Shown here piece after piece: positions 49,732 through 59,580 of a stretch of DNA of 64,000 nt. Position numbers and translations under genes: made by a program. Source of the DNA: Pedobacter sp. Leaf250 (GTDB taxonomy: Bacteria; Bacteroidota; Bacteroidia; Sphingobacteriales; Sphingobacteriaceae); assembly GCF_920984735.1 (NCBI RefSeq), contig NZ_CAKLBU010000018.1, positions 1 to 64,000 on the forward strand, given 5' to 3'. Under the pieces are notes generated by a model, which saw nothing but the letters and a program-made list of their open reading frames with translations, did not search any database and was not told the DNA's origin. Positions within the stretch are counted from its first letter, which is position 1. Every line of letters begins with the position of its first letter.

Positions 49732-50771
49732 TAAATCAAAGCAGATTTGTATTGCTTTAAAAAGCGAACATCGTTTTCTGAAAACAAACGAAGATCTTTA
49801 ATTACATATTTAAGGTTGGTAATTCTTTCGATTCCCATACCGAAAGCAAAGCCGCTGTATTTTTTTGAATCGATTCCGCAATTCTCCAAAACATTTGGAT
49901 CTACCATGCCACAACCTAAAATTTCTACCCAACCACTGTGCTTGCACATGTTACAGCCAGCCCCATTACAAATGGTACACGATATATCCATCTCTGCAGA
50001 TGGTTCGGTAAATGGAAAATATGATGGACGGAAACGAACTTTGGTTCCTTCTCCATATAACTCCTGAACGAAATAAAATAAGGTCTGCTTTAAATCAGCA
50101 AAGGATACATTTTCGTCTACATACAACCCTTCTATCTGATGGAAGAAGCAATGTGCTCTTGCCGAAATGGCTTCGTTGCGGTAAACACGACCAGGCATAA
50201 TGGCACGGAATGGTGGTTGCCCCTGCTCCATCATACGCACCTGCACCGATGAAGTATGTGTACGTAATGCAATATCGCCCTTTTCACCACCTTTTTTAAT
50301 GAAGAAAGTATCTTGCATATCTCTAGCAGGATGTTCTTCAGGAAAATTAAGCGCCGAAAAGTTATGCCAATCATCTTCAATTTCAGGACCTTCGGCAACA
50401 GTAAAGCCTAGTTTAGCAAAAATTTCTACAATTTCTCTACGCACCAATGCTAATGGATGGCGAGATCCGATTTCGAAACCTTCACCAGGCAGCGTTAAAT
50501 CCAAGCTTAATTCTTCGGTTTTTGAGCCCGAATTTTCAGTTGATTCCTTTAATGTTTGATATTTGGATTCAGCAAGTTGTTTGAATTCATTTAAAACCTT
50601 GCCCAATGATCTTTTTTCTTCGGTAGAAACAGTTTTAAATTCCTCAAAAATTTCTTTGATAATTCCTTTACTGCCTAAATATTTGATTCTGAATTGTTCC
50701 AGTTCGTCAGCCTTTTCCGTTACGAAAGCATTGATTTTTTCCGAGTATTGTGTTATTTTGTCCTGTAACAT
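49731..50771 (-). CDS. pheS: Phenylalanine-tRNA ligase alpha subunit
   Basis: Catalytic alpha subunit of the (alpha-beta)2 enzyme. An N-terminal coiled coil (about 1-85) is followed by the class II core: HPLALVRREIVEIFAKLGF (motif 1 area), FRAIMPGRVYRNEAISARAHCFFHQIEGL (motif 2) and FAFGMGIERITNLKY (motif 3). Length of 346 residues is normal. CTICNGAGCNMCKHSGWVEILGCGMV is the Cys-rich loop found in many bacterial PheS. pheT is not adjacent. It is first in a tightly overlapping unit with the Rieske-like lipoprotein and TetR genes. Confidence 0.95.
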   Translation of the reverse strand: MLQDKITQYSEKINAFVTEKADELEQFRIKYLGSKGIIKEIFEEFKTVSTEEKRSLGKVLNEFKQLAESKYQTLKESTENSGSKTEELSLDLTLPGEGFEIGSRHPLALVRREIVEIFAKLGFTVAEGPEIEDDWHNFSALNFPEEHPARDMQDTFFIKKGGEKGDIALRTHTSSVQVRMMEQGQPPFRAIMPGRVYRNEAISARAHCFFHQIEGLYVDENVSFADLKQTLFYFVQELYGEGTKVRFRPSYFPFTEPSAEMDISCTICNGAGCNMCKHSGWVEILGCGMVDPNVLENCGIDSKKYSGFAFGMGIERITNLKYVIKDLRLFSENDVRFLKQYKSALI

Positions 50772-50869
50772 GGCTTCAAATATACAGCAAATAATCTAGA
50801 AAATTTATAGCGAACGGGTTCAAATAATCAGTTTACAATATCATTATAAAAGAAAATGAACTCAAAACG

Positions 50870-50893
50870 AAAAAAGCCGCAATTACGCGGCCT
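50870..50893 (-). terminator. Terminator after kbl
   Basis: On the minus strand, GGCCGC pairs with GCGGC around a GTAATT-type loop, and the stem is followed by a run of six T. It begins about 28 bp after the kbl stop and separates kbl from pheS. Confidence 0.75.
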
Positions 50894-50920
50894 TCTCAAA
50901 TTATATAAAACCTATGGGAG

Positions 50921-52108
50921 TTAGATCACTCCTAATTCCTTACCTACTTTTGTAAAAGCTGCAATGGCTTTATCCAAATGGTGTTGCTCATGACCGGCAG
51001 ACAGTTGAACACGGATTCTTGCTTTGCCCTGTGGAACAACCGGATAGAAAAATCCGATGACATAGATGCCTTCCTCTAGCATTTTTGCGGCAAACTCCTG
51101 TGCAATTTTAGCATCATAAAGCATTACCGGTACAATAGGGTGAAAACCCGGTTTGATATCAAAACCTGCATCAGTCATTTTTTCGCGGAAATATTTTGTG
51201 TTGCTTTCCAACTTATCTCTTAGTGATGTGGTTTCGCTTAACATATCTAAAACCGCGATAGATGCCCCTGCAATGGCTGGCGCCAATGTATTGGAAAACA
51301 AATACGGACGAGAACGTTGGCGTAACATATTAATTATTTCTTTTTTGCCCGATGTAAAACCGCCAGAAGCACCACCCAAAGCCTTACCTAAGGTTCCGGT
51401 GATGATATCGATGCGATCCATAACATTGAAATGTTCGTGCGTACCTCTACCTGTTTTGCCAATAAAGCCAGAACAGTGCGACTCATCGATCATAATCAAT
51501 GCTTCATATTTATCAGCCAAATCGGCAATTTTATCCAATGGCGCAACTGATCCATCCATAGAAAACGCACCATCAGTAACAATAATTCTATGTCTGCAAT
51601 CTTTAGCTGCAATCAGTTGTTTTTCTAAATCCTCCATATCCGCATTTTTATAACGGAAACGTTGCGCTTTGCATAAACGAACACCATCAATAATAGAAGC
51701 GTGATTTAATTCATCAGAAATAATAGCATCTTCTGCATTAAACAATGGCTCAAAAACACCTCCGTTAGCATCAAAAGCAGCTGCATATAAAATGGTATCT
51801 TCAGTACCTAAAAATTGAGATATTTTTGCTTCAAGTTCTTTATGAACGTCTTGAGTTCCACAGATAAAACGAACTGAAGACATGCCGTAGCCATGATCGT
51901 CAATTGCTTTCTTTGCTGCCTCAATCACTTTCGGATGTGAAGAAAGCCCCAAGTAGTTATTTGCACAAAAATTAATCACCTCTGCCCCACCACTTACTTT
52001 AATGTCGGCACCTTGAGGTGTAATGATAATCCGTTCGCGTTTAAACAACCCAGCGTTTTCTATTTCTTCAAGTTCTTTTTGGAGAACAGGTTTAAGTGTT
52101 TTATACAT
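50921..52108 (-). CDS. kbl: Glycine C-acetyltransferase (2-amino-3-ketobutyrate CoA ligase)
   Basis: PLP enzyme of the alpha-oxoamine synthase family, 395 residues, that links glycine and acetyl-CoA to 2-amino-3-oxobutyrate in threonine degradation. Motifs include VINFCANNYLGLSSHPKV, GMSSVRFICGT, DESHCSGFIGKTGRGT and the PLP lysine in DIITGTLGKALGGASGG. Threonine dehydrogenase (tdh) is not adjacent. It is monocistronic, with a terminator at its 3' end. 5-aminolevulinate or biotin-pathway relatives are possible but the sequence fits Kbl best. Confidence 0.92.
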   Translation of the reverse strand: MYKTLKPVLQKELEEIENAGLFKRERIIITPQGADIKVSGGAEVINFCANNYLGLSSHPKVIEAAKKAIDDHGYGMSSVRFICGTQDVHKELEAKISQFLGTEDTILYAAAFDANGGVFEPLFNAEDAIISDELNHASIIDGVRLCKAQRFRYKNADMEDLEKQLIAAKDCRHRIIVTDGAFSMDGSVAPLDKIADLADKYEALIMIDESHCSGFIGKTGRGTHEHFNVMDRIDIITGTLGKALGGASGGFTSGKKEIINMLRQRSRPYLFSNTLAPAIAGASIAVLDMLSETTSLRDKLESNTKYFREKMTDAGFDIKPGFHPIVPVMLYDAKIAQEFAAKMLEEGIYVIGFFYPVVPQGKARIRVQLSAGHEQHHLDKAIAAFTKVGKELGVI

Positions 52109-52356
52109 GGCTTTTAAAATATTTTTCCCTCCAAAGTTATGAAAAAAACTTTTCGACGACCTAAAAAGGCTGTATTGGAGTGTAACTATTTATGCGCAAA
52201 CGTTTGTTGTTTTGCTTCGAAGGCATATTGAAAGCTAATCAACAGGAAAAAAACTTCTAAAAACTTATTTTTTATTCAACTTAACAAACTTTAACATACC
52301 ACTACGTGTATAGTGTTAAAACTTATTCGATATTTATAGCTTACTAATCAACACAC

Positions 52357-54804
52357 ATGACCCGATTTTGCGCACTCCTCCTTTTTTGTAGTTTAACTCA
52401 TTTTGCCATAGCACAACAATATACAGTGAGCGGAACAATTAAGGATACCGGTGGACAGCCAGTGCCTTTTGCTTCGGTTTACATTAAAAATACCACTACA
52501 GGAACATCCGCAAATGTTGATGGAAAATATGCCATTAAATTAGAGAAAGGGCAACATGTACTTAGTTATCGGGCTGTAGGCTATAAACAACAGGATTTTT
52601 CCATTAAGCTTAATGCAGATTTAACACGCGATATAACACTCGCTTCAGAAAGCTACACACTTGATAATGTAACCATTAGGGCAAATGCCGAAGATCCGGC
52701 TTTTGAAATTATCAGGAAAGCCATAAAACAACGAAAAATCCATTTGGAAGAAGTTAATGCATTTACCTGCGACGTTTACATTAAAGGCGTTCAACGCTTA
52801 AGAGGTGCACCGAAAAAATTTATGGGTAGAGATATCCAAAAAGTTATGGAACTGGATTCTAATCGACAAGGCATTATTTACTTATCAGAATCAAATAGTA
52901 AATTTAGTTTCCGCAGACCTAATGACATTCATGAAGAGATGATTTCATCGAAAGTTGCAGGTAGAAATAATGCATTCAGCTTTAATAAAGCTTCTGATCT
53001 GATCATTAACTTTTACGATAATTACCTTTTAGAGAACACGCTTAGTGCGAGAGGTTTTATTTCACCAATTGCTGATAATGCCATGTTTTATTACCGGTAC
53101 AAACTGGTTGGCGAAACAAAAGAAAACGGCGAATTGATTTATAAGATCCAGGTGATTCCCCGACGAGAGAATGATCCTGTTTTTAGAGGATATATTTATA
53201 TTATTGATGAGAGCTGGAGAATTTACAACACAGATGTTTTCCTTACTGAAAAAGCGGGAATTAATTTTATCGACACCCTAAATATCAATCAACAATTTAC
53301 AAAAGTTAAAGATACCTATATGCCTACAAACATTAATTTTCAGTTTGCAGGAAGCGTTTTAGGGTTTAAACTGGGAGGATATTTTGTGGGTGTTTATAGT
53401 AATTACAACCTTGACCCTAAGTTCCCTAAAGACCGTTTTAGTGGCGAGATATTAAAAATAACGGAAATGGTAAACAAGAAGGATTCGTTATATTGGGTTA
53501 ATAATCGGCCTATTCCTTTAACATCCGATGAAAGTTTAAACTACATTAAGAAAGACAGTGTTGCCAAACGAAAAGAGTCAAAAACTTATCTGGATTCGTT
53601 AGAGAGAGAAAATAATGAATTTGGCATTGGTAAATTATTATTACGAGGTTACAGTAAAAATGATCGCTACCACAAACGATACTTAAGCTTTGATCCGGTT
53701 TTGAAATCTATATTTTATAATACCGTAGAGGGCTTTGCCATTAGATATGGCGTTACCTACCGCAAAGATTTTGAAAATAGGCGATCCTATTCCATCAGGC
53801 CAGAGCTTAGATATGGTTTTGCCAATAAAAAGTTAACCGGAAGTTTAACCGGAAGTTATTATTATGACCCACTAAAACGTGCTGCAATAGGTGGGTCGTT
53901 TGGAAATGGTATTTTCGATTTAAATAACCTGGGTTCGATGACGCAGCTTGGTAATACCATCAACTCCTTACTTTACGAAAAGAATTTCCCTAAATTTTAC
54001 GAAAAAAGTTTCGTAAATATTAACACCACAAGAGAGTTAGCCAGTGGTTTACAGGCTAGTTTAAGTGCGGATTATAGTAAAAACAATACCTTAACCAATA
54101 ATTCTGATTTTAAACTATTCGATGCTAAAGACAGAGAATTCACATCCAATAATCCATTTTCACCAACTGCTGAAACGCCGCTTTTCCCTACATACAAATC
54201 TTTTAGCGCCACAGCAAGCTTAACATACACGATTGGGCAAAAATATATCACCCGTCCGGATGGTAAGTTTTATACTGAATCTCATTTCCCTAAAATTACA
54301 GTGCTGTATAAAAAGGGTTTCAAAAATGTTTTGGGAAGTGATATCGATTATGATTTTGCTAAAATAGAAGTGGCACAGGATAGAATTGGTTTAGGCTTGT
54401 GGGGATATACCTCGTTTTTGGTTGGCGCCGGTAAATTCCTTAACAATTCCAAAGTTTACTATCCCGAATACAAACATTTTGCTGGTAACATCTCCACCAT
54501 TTTCCCTCCAAATTTAAGAAAGTTTCAATACCTGGATTTCTATCAATTCAGCACCAATCAGCAATATTTTGAAGCCCACGTAGAACATAATTTCGCTGGT
54601 TTTTTCCTGAACAAAGTGCCCCTGCTTCGTAAAGCAAAACTTGAAGAATTTATTGGCGGAGGTTATTTATCATCACCAGAAAAAAGAAATTACAAAGAAT
54701 TTTACTTTGGGCTACAACGTTTAGTACTAAGAGTTAGCTATGGTTTTGCTTATGATGGCGCCAGTAAGTTAACGCAAGGGTTTAGAATAGCGTACGGATT
54801 TTAA
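52357..54804 (+). CDS. DUF5686 outer-membrane protein with carboxypeptidase-like regulatory domain
   Basis: An 815-residue protein with signal peptide MTRFCALLLFCSLTHFAIAQ. An N-terminal CarboxypepD_reg-like beta-sandwich follows (YTVSGTIKDTGGQPVPFASV, about 22-110). The long remaining part matches the DUF5686 family of Bacteroidota: IIRKAIKQRKIHLEEVNAF, YNLDPKFPKDRFSGEI, FAIRYGVTYRKDF and barrel-like strands ending in GFRIAYGF. It is probably an outer-membrane barrel with a periplasmic domain. No enzymatic role is known to me. It is monocistronic, with a hairpin directly after the stop. Confidence 0.8.
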   Translation: MTRFCALLLFCSLTHFAIAQQYTVSGTIKDTGGQPVPFASVYIKNTTTGTSANVDGKYAIKLEKGQHVLSYRAVGYKQQDFSIKLNADLTRDITLASESYTLDNVTIRANAEDPAFEIIRKAIKQRKIHLEEVNAFTCDVYIKGVQRLRGAPKKFMGRDIQKVMELDSNRQGIIYLSESNSKFSFRRPNDIHEEMISSKVAGRNNAFSFNKASDLIINFYDNYLLENTLSARGFISPIADNAMFYYRYKLVGETKENGELIYKIQVIPRRENDPVFRGYIYIIDESWRIYNTDVFLTEKAGINFIDTLNINQQFTKVKDTYMPTNINFQFAGSVLGFKLGGYFVGVYSNYNLDPKFPKDRFSGEILKITEMVNKKDSLYWVNNRPIPLTSDESLNYIKKDSVAKRKESKTYLDSLERENNEFGIGKLLLRGYSKNDRYHKRYLSFDPVLKSIFYNTVEGFAIRYGVTYRKDFENRRSYSIRPELRYGFANKKLTGSLTGSYYYDPLKRAAIGGSFGNGIFDLNNLGSMTQLGNTINSLLYEKNFPKFYEKSFVNINTTRELASGLQASLSADYSKNNTLTNNSDFKLFDAKDREFTSNNPFSPTAETPLFPTYKSFSATASLTYTIGQKYITRPDGKFYTESHFPKITVLYKKGFKNVLGSDIDYDFAKIEVAQDRIGLGLWGYTSFLVGAGKFLNNSKVYYPEYKHFAGNISTIFPPNLRKFQYLDFYQFSTNQQYFEAHVEHNFAGFFLNKVPLLRKAKLEEFIGGGYLSSPEKRNYKEFYFGLQRLVLRVSYGFAYDGASKLTQGFRIAYGF

Positions 54805-54807
54805 AAA

Positions 54808-54836
54808 GGTTTAAGGTTGAGGGACAACCTTAAACC
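54808..54836 (+). terminator. Hairpin after the DUF5686 gene
   Basis: A perfect 12-bp stem (GGTTTAAGGTTG with CAACCTTAAACC) encloses AGGGA. The 3' side continues as 7-bp units AACCTTA, AACCCTA, AACCTTT (54826-54846), so the hairpin is built from a heptad array. A TTTTTT run follows about 20 bp further on. Confidence 0.65.
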
Positions 54837-54866
54837 CTAAACCTTTTAACCTTCTACCTTTTTTAC

Positions 54867-54874
54867 TATATTTG
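54867..54874 (+). promoter_or_regulatory. Likely -7 box of trhO
   Basis: TATATTTG matches TAnnTTTG and lies 40 bp before the trhO ATG, allowing a normal leader. Confidence 0.4.
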
Positions 54875-54914
54875 CCACGCTTTAAACGCCGTTTGCAACG
54901 GTATCAACAGCGTT

Positions 54915-55868
54915 ATGAAAAAATATCAAACACTACTTTACTATTGCTATAGTTACATAGCAGAGGCAGAACAATTTGCTGCCGATCATCTTAAATTTTG
55001 TAAATCTTTAGATTTAGTTGGCCGTATTATCGTGGCGGATGAAGGTTTAAATGGTACGGTTTCGGGTTCTCCTGAATCCTGTGAGGCCTATATGAAAGCC
55101 ATCCATGCTGATGAGCGCTTTGCCAAAACTGAATTTAAAATTGATGACGTAGAAGAACCTTCTTTTTTGAAAATGCACTGCCGTTATAAATCAGAAATTG
55201 TTCATTCAGGCTTGAGAGATACTTCGATCATCAATCCAAATGAGCAAACTGGCAAACATTTAGAACCTGCTGACTTCATGAAGATGAAAGATGACGAAGA
55301 TGTAGTGATTTTGGATGTTCGTTCAAATTACGAACACAATCTTGGAAAATTCAAAAACGCCATTACCCTTGATATTGAAAATTTCAGGGATTTCCCGGAA
55401 CAAATCAATCAGCTTGCTCAATATAAAGATAAGAAGATTTTAACCTACTGCACAGGTGGAATTAAATGCGAAAAAGCATCCGCTTTGTTGTTACATCACG
55501 GTTTTAATGATGTTTATCAATTGCATGGTGGCATTATCAAATATGGCAAAGAAGCGGGCGGTAAAGATTTTGAAGGAAAATGCTATGTTTTTGATAACCG
55601 TATTGCTGTTGATGTAAATCAGGTTAATCCAACGGTAGTTTCAGTTTGTTACAACTGTGGTAAAACCACGCCTAAAATGATTAACTGTGCCAATCCTGAA
55701 TGTAATGAGCACATTACACAATGCGATAATTGCGGTGAAGAATTACAGGGCTGTTGCTCAGCTGCTTGCACTACAAATCCACGTAAACGTCCTTATGACG
55801 GAACTGGATATTATGTAAAAGTACCACAACCTGTAACGAAGAAAGTTGTAGAGACATCGGCTGTTTAG
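54915..55868 (+). CDS. trhO: tRNA uridine(34) hydroxylase, rhodanese-type
   Basis: Oxygen-dependent tRNA hydroxylase of the UPF0176/YceA family, forming 5-hydroxyuridine at wobble position 34. An N-terminal acylphosphatase-like domain (GRIIVADEGLNGTVSGS) is followed by a rhodanese domain (VVILDVRSNYEHNLGKF) with the active C179 in YCTGGIKCEKAS. A C-terminal zinc-binding tail has CYNCGKTTPKMINCANPECN and CDNCGEELQGCCSAAC. At 317 residues it is full length. It is monocistronic between the DUF5686 gene and the polysaccharide cluster. Confidence 0.92.
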   Translation: MKKYQTLLYYCYSYIAEAEQFAADHLKFCKSLDLVGRIIVADEGLNGTVSGSPESCEAYMKAIHADERFAKTEFKIDDVEEPSFLKMHCRYKSEIVHSGLRDTSIINPNEQTGKHLEPADFMKMKDDEDVVILDVRSNYEHNLGKFKNAITLDIENFRDFPEQINQLAQYKDKKILTYCTGGIKCEKASALLLHHGFNDVYQLHGGIIKYGKEAGGKDFEGKCYVFDNRIAVDVNQVNPTVVSVCYNCGKTTPKMINCANPECNEHITQCDNCGEELQGCCSAACTTNPRKRPYDGTGYYVKVPQPVTKKVVETSAV

Positions 55869-55879
55869 TTCAATTATAA

Positions 55880-55912
55880 ATCAATGGGATAATTTATTCC
55901 ATTGATAATTTT
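55880..55912 (+). terminator. Terminator after trhO
   Basis: ATCAATGG (55880-55887) pairs exactly with CCATTGAT (55899-55906), followed by AATTTTTA. It begins 11 bp after the stop codon. The rest of the spacer to 56116 holds no supported gene. Confidence 0.6.
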
Positions 55913-56116
55913 TATTAGGCATTATTTCGGTTCTTTGCCAGGAACGAACTTTTATAAAGGATATTTCTTCCCATCAACTTCAATAATCAAAAGGCATATC
56001 TATTTTTCAAGTTCACAGTCTCGACTAAAATTTGCTGGAACATCACGTCTTTTAAAAAATACCGCTTATCTTTATAACTTTATCTTAGTGTCCCAAACAT
56101 TCTAAAAAAGTATAAA

Positions 56117-58516
56117 TTGACTGAGTTAGTGCAAGAGAAAAAGGCTGTAAGCCAAAGTATTGATTTCTATAAAATCTTTAGGGTATTTTTAAGTCGTTGG
56201 TATTGGGTTGCATTTACTGTAACCGTTGCAATTTGTGGTGCCTGGCTATACTTATGGTACACCCCTCCAATTTTCCAAACAGGTGCATCTCTAAAATTAG
56301 AAGACAGCAATCCAGCAATTAATACTGGCGGTCAGGCCGCCATGCAAAACTATAACTATACAGATAAAATTCAGGCCGAAAGTTTTACCATTCGCAGTAA
56401 TGAGGTTATTGCAAATGCGGTAAAAACCCTCGATTATAAAATTAGTTACTACCTCAAAGGCCGTGTTAGAACTACAGAACTCTACCCAAATGTTCCATTT
56501 GTTATTGAAATCATTAAACAAGATAGCGTAAACTTTGGCCGATCGCTATATGCAGTAAAAGGTATTGATGATAAAAGTTTTCAAATTTCTTCTGCTGACA
56601 ATGAGGATGCAAAAACCATTGTAAAATATGGTCAAAACATTAATATGGGAAATATGACTTTCCGTATTAAAGATAATATTCCTGTTAACAGCACTTATCA
56701 ATTCAAATTTAATAGCAAGGAAGATTTTATTGGTCGGGCGATGGGCGGTTTAAATATTGGTGAAGCTGCCCGATTTACCAATGTAATGAGTTTGAGCCAA
56801 ACGGATGCAAATGCCGTTTTTGCAGCTGATATTTTGAATGCCATCATGAAAGAATACGTGAAGTATGATGTGATTCAAAGAAGAAGATCGGCAAGGCAAA
56901 CCGTAGATTTTATCGACAATCAATTGGGTTTTATTAATACTGAAGCAGGTAAATCCGGAAGTACTTTAGCCAATTATAAAACACAAAATAAGATGGTTGA
57001 TATGAGTTCATCAACCGCCATGACAGTTGGTAAACTCGCCGATTTTGAAAAGCAAAAAACTGAACTTAATTTAAAATTGCTGGGGATTAAACAGCTGGAA
57101 GATCAGATTAATAACAACCGGAATAAGGTAGAAATAGGGGTTGATTTAGAGGGTGATTTAAGTACTGGCTTAGGTGCATTGGTTACCCAACTTAATACTT
57201 TACTGGCCAATAGAGAAATTAAACTGAATCAGTTTAATCCCGAATCGCAACCAGTAAAACAGGTTGAACAGCAGATTGCCAATGTTAAATCAGGCATTAG
57301 AAGTAGTATTCAGGGCATGCGTAGAAACAACGAAGCTACAATCCGATATATCGATAACCAGATTGCTGGCGTAACGCAAAGCATGAGTACCATACCTGTA
57401 AAGGAGCAGAATTTTGTAAAACTACAAACCAACTTTGAAGTGAACAATAAAGTGCGGTCTTATTTATCAGAAAAGAAACTAGAGGCTGAAATGAATGCCG
57501 CCGCCATTGTTCCTGGTGCTTCAATTGTAAATCCTGCATATCCATCTTACTTTGCCATTTCGCCAAATGGAAACAAGGCTTACAGTACCTCTTTAATGTT
57601 GGGTTTGGCTTCGGGTTTTGGTTTAATTTTATTGGTTCGCTTTTTAAATCCTTACATCTACGATAAAGAAACTGTTGAAGGATTAACCCATACGCCAATT
57701 ATTGGTGTAATTAGAAAATTTCCTGATTTTATTGATCAGGACAGCCGACAAGCCCTATCATTGGCTAAACCAAAATCGGTTTTTGCCGAATCCGTTCGAT
57801 CGGTAAGAACAAATTTAAGCTTTTTGGCCAGTCACAAAGCCAGCAAGGTAATTTGTATTACTTCAGAAATATCGGGAGAAGGAAAATCATTTGTTACCAT
57901 TAATCTGGCAAGCACTTTGGCATTAATTGAAAAGCGAGTGATTCTTATTGCTGCGGATTTACGTAAATCGAAATTGCATAAAGCATTTGGCAGTGATAAT
58001 AAAAAAGGATTGAGTTCATTACTTTCCGGACAGGCTACTTTTGAGCAGGTTATGATCCATGATGATGTTCATCACATCGATTTCATTCCATCCGGACCTG
58101 TGCCCCCTAATCCGTCTGAATTGCTACATACCGCAGCCATGAAAGAATTGTTAAAGCAATTGGAAGCCGACTACGATTATGTTTTGGTGGATACTGCGCC
58201 TGTTGGCTTGGTATCAGATGCGATCCCATTGATCCGTTCTTCAGATATTAACCTGTTTGTTATCCGTTCCGGTGTTTCGCAACAAAGGGCAGCAAACATT
58301 CCCGAACGTTTATCAAGAGAATACGGATTAAGCAATTTGGCCATCATTTTGAATGCTTTTGGCGACGATGCCCTTTATTCTAATTATTACACAACAGATT
58401 ATTCTCGCGGTGGCGGAAACAGCACTTACTATTATTCTGATTATTCTGGATATTCTGGATCGGGTTATTATGATGATGAAAATAGGAAGTGGTGGATGTT
58501 TTGGAAAAAGAAATAG
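56117..58516 (+). CDS. Wzc-like polysaccharide co-polymerase with BY-kinase domain
   Basis: Inner-membrane protein of 799 residues that controls length and export of surface polysaccharide. Order: Wzz-type N-terminus with a first helix at about 30-50, a periplasmic coiled-coil region (about 60-480), a PxP-like second helix (about 490-515), then a cytoplasmic bacterial tyrosine kinase. The kinase has Walker A SGEGKS (K590), Walker A' LIAADLRKSKL and Walker B DYVLVDTAPVGLVSDAI. The C-terminus is a tyrosine cluster (YSNYYTTDY, YYYSDYSGYSGSGYYDD), the usual autophosphorylation tail. The start is TTG at 56117, the only start before an in-frame stop. The partner export channel gene (wza) is not adjacent. 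Confidence 0.9.
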   Translation: MTELVQEKKAVSQSIDFYKIFRVFLSRWYWVAFTVTVAICGAWLYLWYTPPIFQTGASLKLEDSNPAINTGGQAAMQNYNYTDKIQAESFTIRSNEVIANAVKTLDYKISYYLKGRVRTTELYPNVPFVIEIIKQDSVNFGRSLYAVKGIDDKSFQISSADNEDAKTIVKYGQNINMGNMTFRIKDNIPVNSTYQFKFNSKEDFIGRAMGGLNIGEAARFTNVMSLSQTDANAVFAADILNAIMKEYVKYDVIQRRRSARQTVDFIDNQLGFINTEAGKSGSTLANYKTQNKMVDMSSSTAMTVGKLADFEKQKTELNLKLLGIKQLEDQINNNRNKVEIGVDLEGDLSTGLGALVTQLNTLLANREIKLNQFNPESQPVKQVEQQIANVKSGIRSSIQGMRRNNEATIRYIDNQIAGVTQSMSTIPVKEQNFVKLQTNFEVNNKVRSYLSEKKLEAEMNAAAIVPGASIVNPAYPSYFAISPNGNKAYSTSLMLGLASGFGLILLVRFLNPYIYDKETVEGLTHTPIIGVIRKFPDFIDQDSRQALSLAKPKSVFAESVRSVRTNLSFLASHKASKVICITSEISGEGKSFVTINLASTLALIEKRVILIAADLRKSKLHKAFGSDNKKGLSSLLSGQATFEQVMIHDDVHHIDFIPSGPVPPNPSELLHTAAMKELLKQLEADYDYVLVDTAPVGLVSDAIPLIRSSDINLFVIRSGVSQQRAANIPERLSREYGLSNLAIILNAFGDDALYSNYYTTDYSRGGGNSTYYYSDYSGYSGSGYYDDENRKWWMFWKKK

Positions 58517-58527
58517 TAACACTTTAA

Positions 58528-58576
58528 AGTTAAAAGTTAAAGGTTAAAAGTTGAGGGTTAAATGTTAAAAGTTGAA
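58528..58576. repeat. RGTTRAA heptad array, seven units
   Basis: Seven units in register directly after the kinase gene: AGTTAAA, AGTTAAA, GGTTAAA, AGTTGAG, GGTTAAA, TGTTAAA, AGTTGAA. Only the first base and a central A/G vary. It begins 12 bp after the stop codon. Confidence 0.85.
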
Positions 58577-58619
58577 GAATTGGCCAAAAATTGGTGTCTT
58601 ATCGATCTAAAACTATTTA

Positions 58620-58678
58620 AAAAACCACGAAAATAAAATTGATATTTCGCAATAATTAACTTTGAAAAAAAGTGGTTT
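58620..58678 (+). promoter_or_regulatory. Promoter box between 8-bp inverted repeats, long leader before the NusG-like gene
   Basis: TAACTTTG (58656-58663) matches TAnnTTTG and is flanked by AAAACCAC (58620-58627) and its reverse complement GTGGTTTT (58671-58678). It would start an RNA with a leader of about 250 bases before the UpxY-like gene. The remaining part of the 405-bp spacer shows no gene. A long leader fits the way UpxY-type antiterminators act on their own operon. Confidence 0.45.
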
Positions 58679-58921
58679 TAATAATAGAATTAAGTAGTTT
58701 TGATGTTACATTGCTCCTAACGAATTAATTTATATAAATCACAATCTAGTTGATGATTGACAGTCCTGGTTGGTTACATTTTTCTTATAATGTTTACTTG
58801 AAAAGTCTAAATGGCATTTTTCAAGAACTAACTTCGACTTTTTCCTTCTTTTATAAAAGATGCATTAGCTCAAATGCTCAAACAGCGCCAATAAATAGAC
58901 TTCCTAATCTACATATCTATT

Positions 58922-59425
58922 ATGATTGATCAACACTATAAATGGTTTCCTGTTTATACGCGATCAAGGGCAGAAAAAAAAGCTTATGATGAATTGTTGC
59001 GAAAGGGAATTACGGCATATTTGCCACTCAAAAAAACACTGAAACAATGGAGTGATCGGAAAAAAATTGTTGAAGAGCCACTGATAAAATCTTACCTCTT
59101 TGTATATATTTCCACTAAAGAGCATGCAGAAGTTTTAATGACAAATGGCATCGCCAGATTTTTATATTTCTCCGGAAAAATAGCTTCCATGCCTGATCAG
59201 CAGATCGATCATCTTAAATTATTATTGGCTACCGACGAAGAGTTGGCAGTATTTGATTATGATATCAAACCTGGTCAGAAAGTGCTTATTAAGGCCGGAC
59301 CTTTTAAAGATATGATTGCAGAGATGGTTTCAATACACAATAAACAACGTATTATTTTACGTTTAGATAATATCGGGTATTCGATTGAAATTAATACATC
59401 GATGGCTTTTGTAGAGCCTCTGTAA
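58922..59425 (+). CDS. UpxY-like NusG-family transcription antiterminator
   Basis: A 167-residue specialised NusG paralogue. The NGN domain (about 5-100) opens with KWFPVYTRSRAEKKAYDELL and has TAYLPLKKTLKQWSDRKKIVEEPLIKSYLFVYI. A KOW motif follows at about 118-150 (IKPGQKVLIKAGPFKDMIAEM). In Bacteroides, UpxY proteins bind the leader of their capsule operon and prevent early termination. Here it is encoded at the head of the asnB-GT-Wzm/Wzt block, so a matching role is likely. That function is inference from family and position. Confidence 0.85.
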   Translation: MIDQHYKWFPVYTRSRAEKKAYDELLRKGITAYLPLKKTLKQWSDRKKIVEEPLIKSYLFVYISTKEHAEVLMTNGIARFLYFSGKIASMPDQQIDHLKLLLATDEELAVFDYDIKPGQKVLIKAGPFKDMIAEMVSIHNKQRIILRLDNIGYSIEINTSMAFVEPL

Positions 59426-59580
59426 TTGGATTGTTAATTGAGTCATCGGATGAATACTGGTAGTATGCTATATTCAAAGGATGACTAATATAGTGAATAA
59501 CTAGTGCCAGGATGCTGGTGAGTGATTAGTCATTTTTTTAAAAAAAATGTGACTGAAGGGGCGAAGCTGTGTCCAGTAAG

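Noticed and set aside
55902..56105. Open frame of 67 codons before the Wzc-like gene
   Set aside because: No family resemblance, signal peptide or conserved motif; composition fits random open sequence and it overlaps the trhO terminator region.
58620..58678. Invertible capsule promoter as in Bacteroides fragilis
   Set aside because: The inverted repeats are only 8 bp and 43 bp apart, and no tyrosine or serine invertase gene is nearby; kept only as a hypothesis to test.
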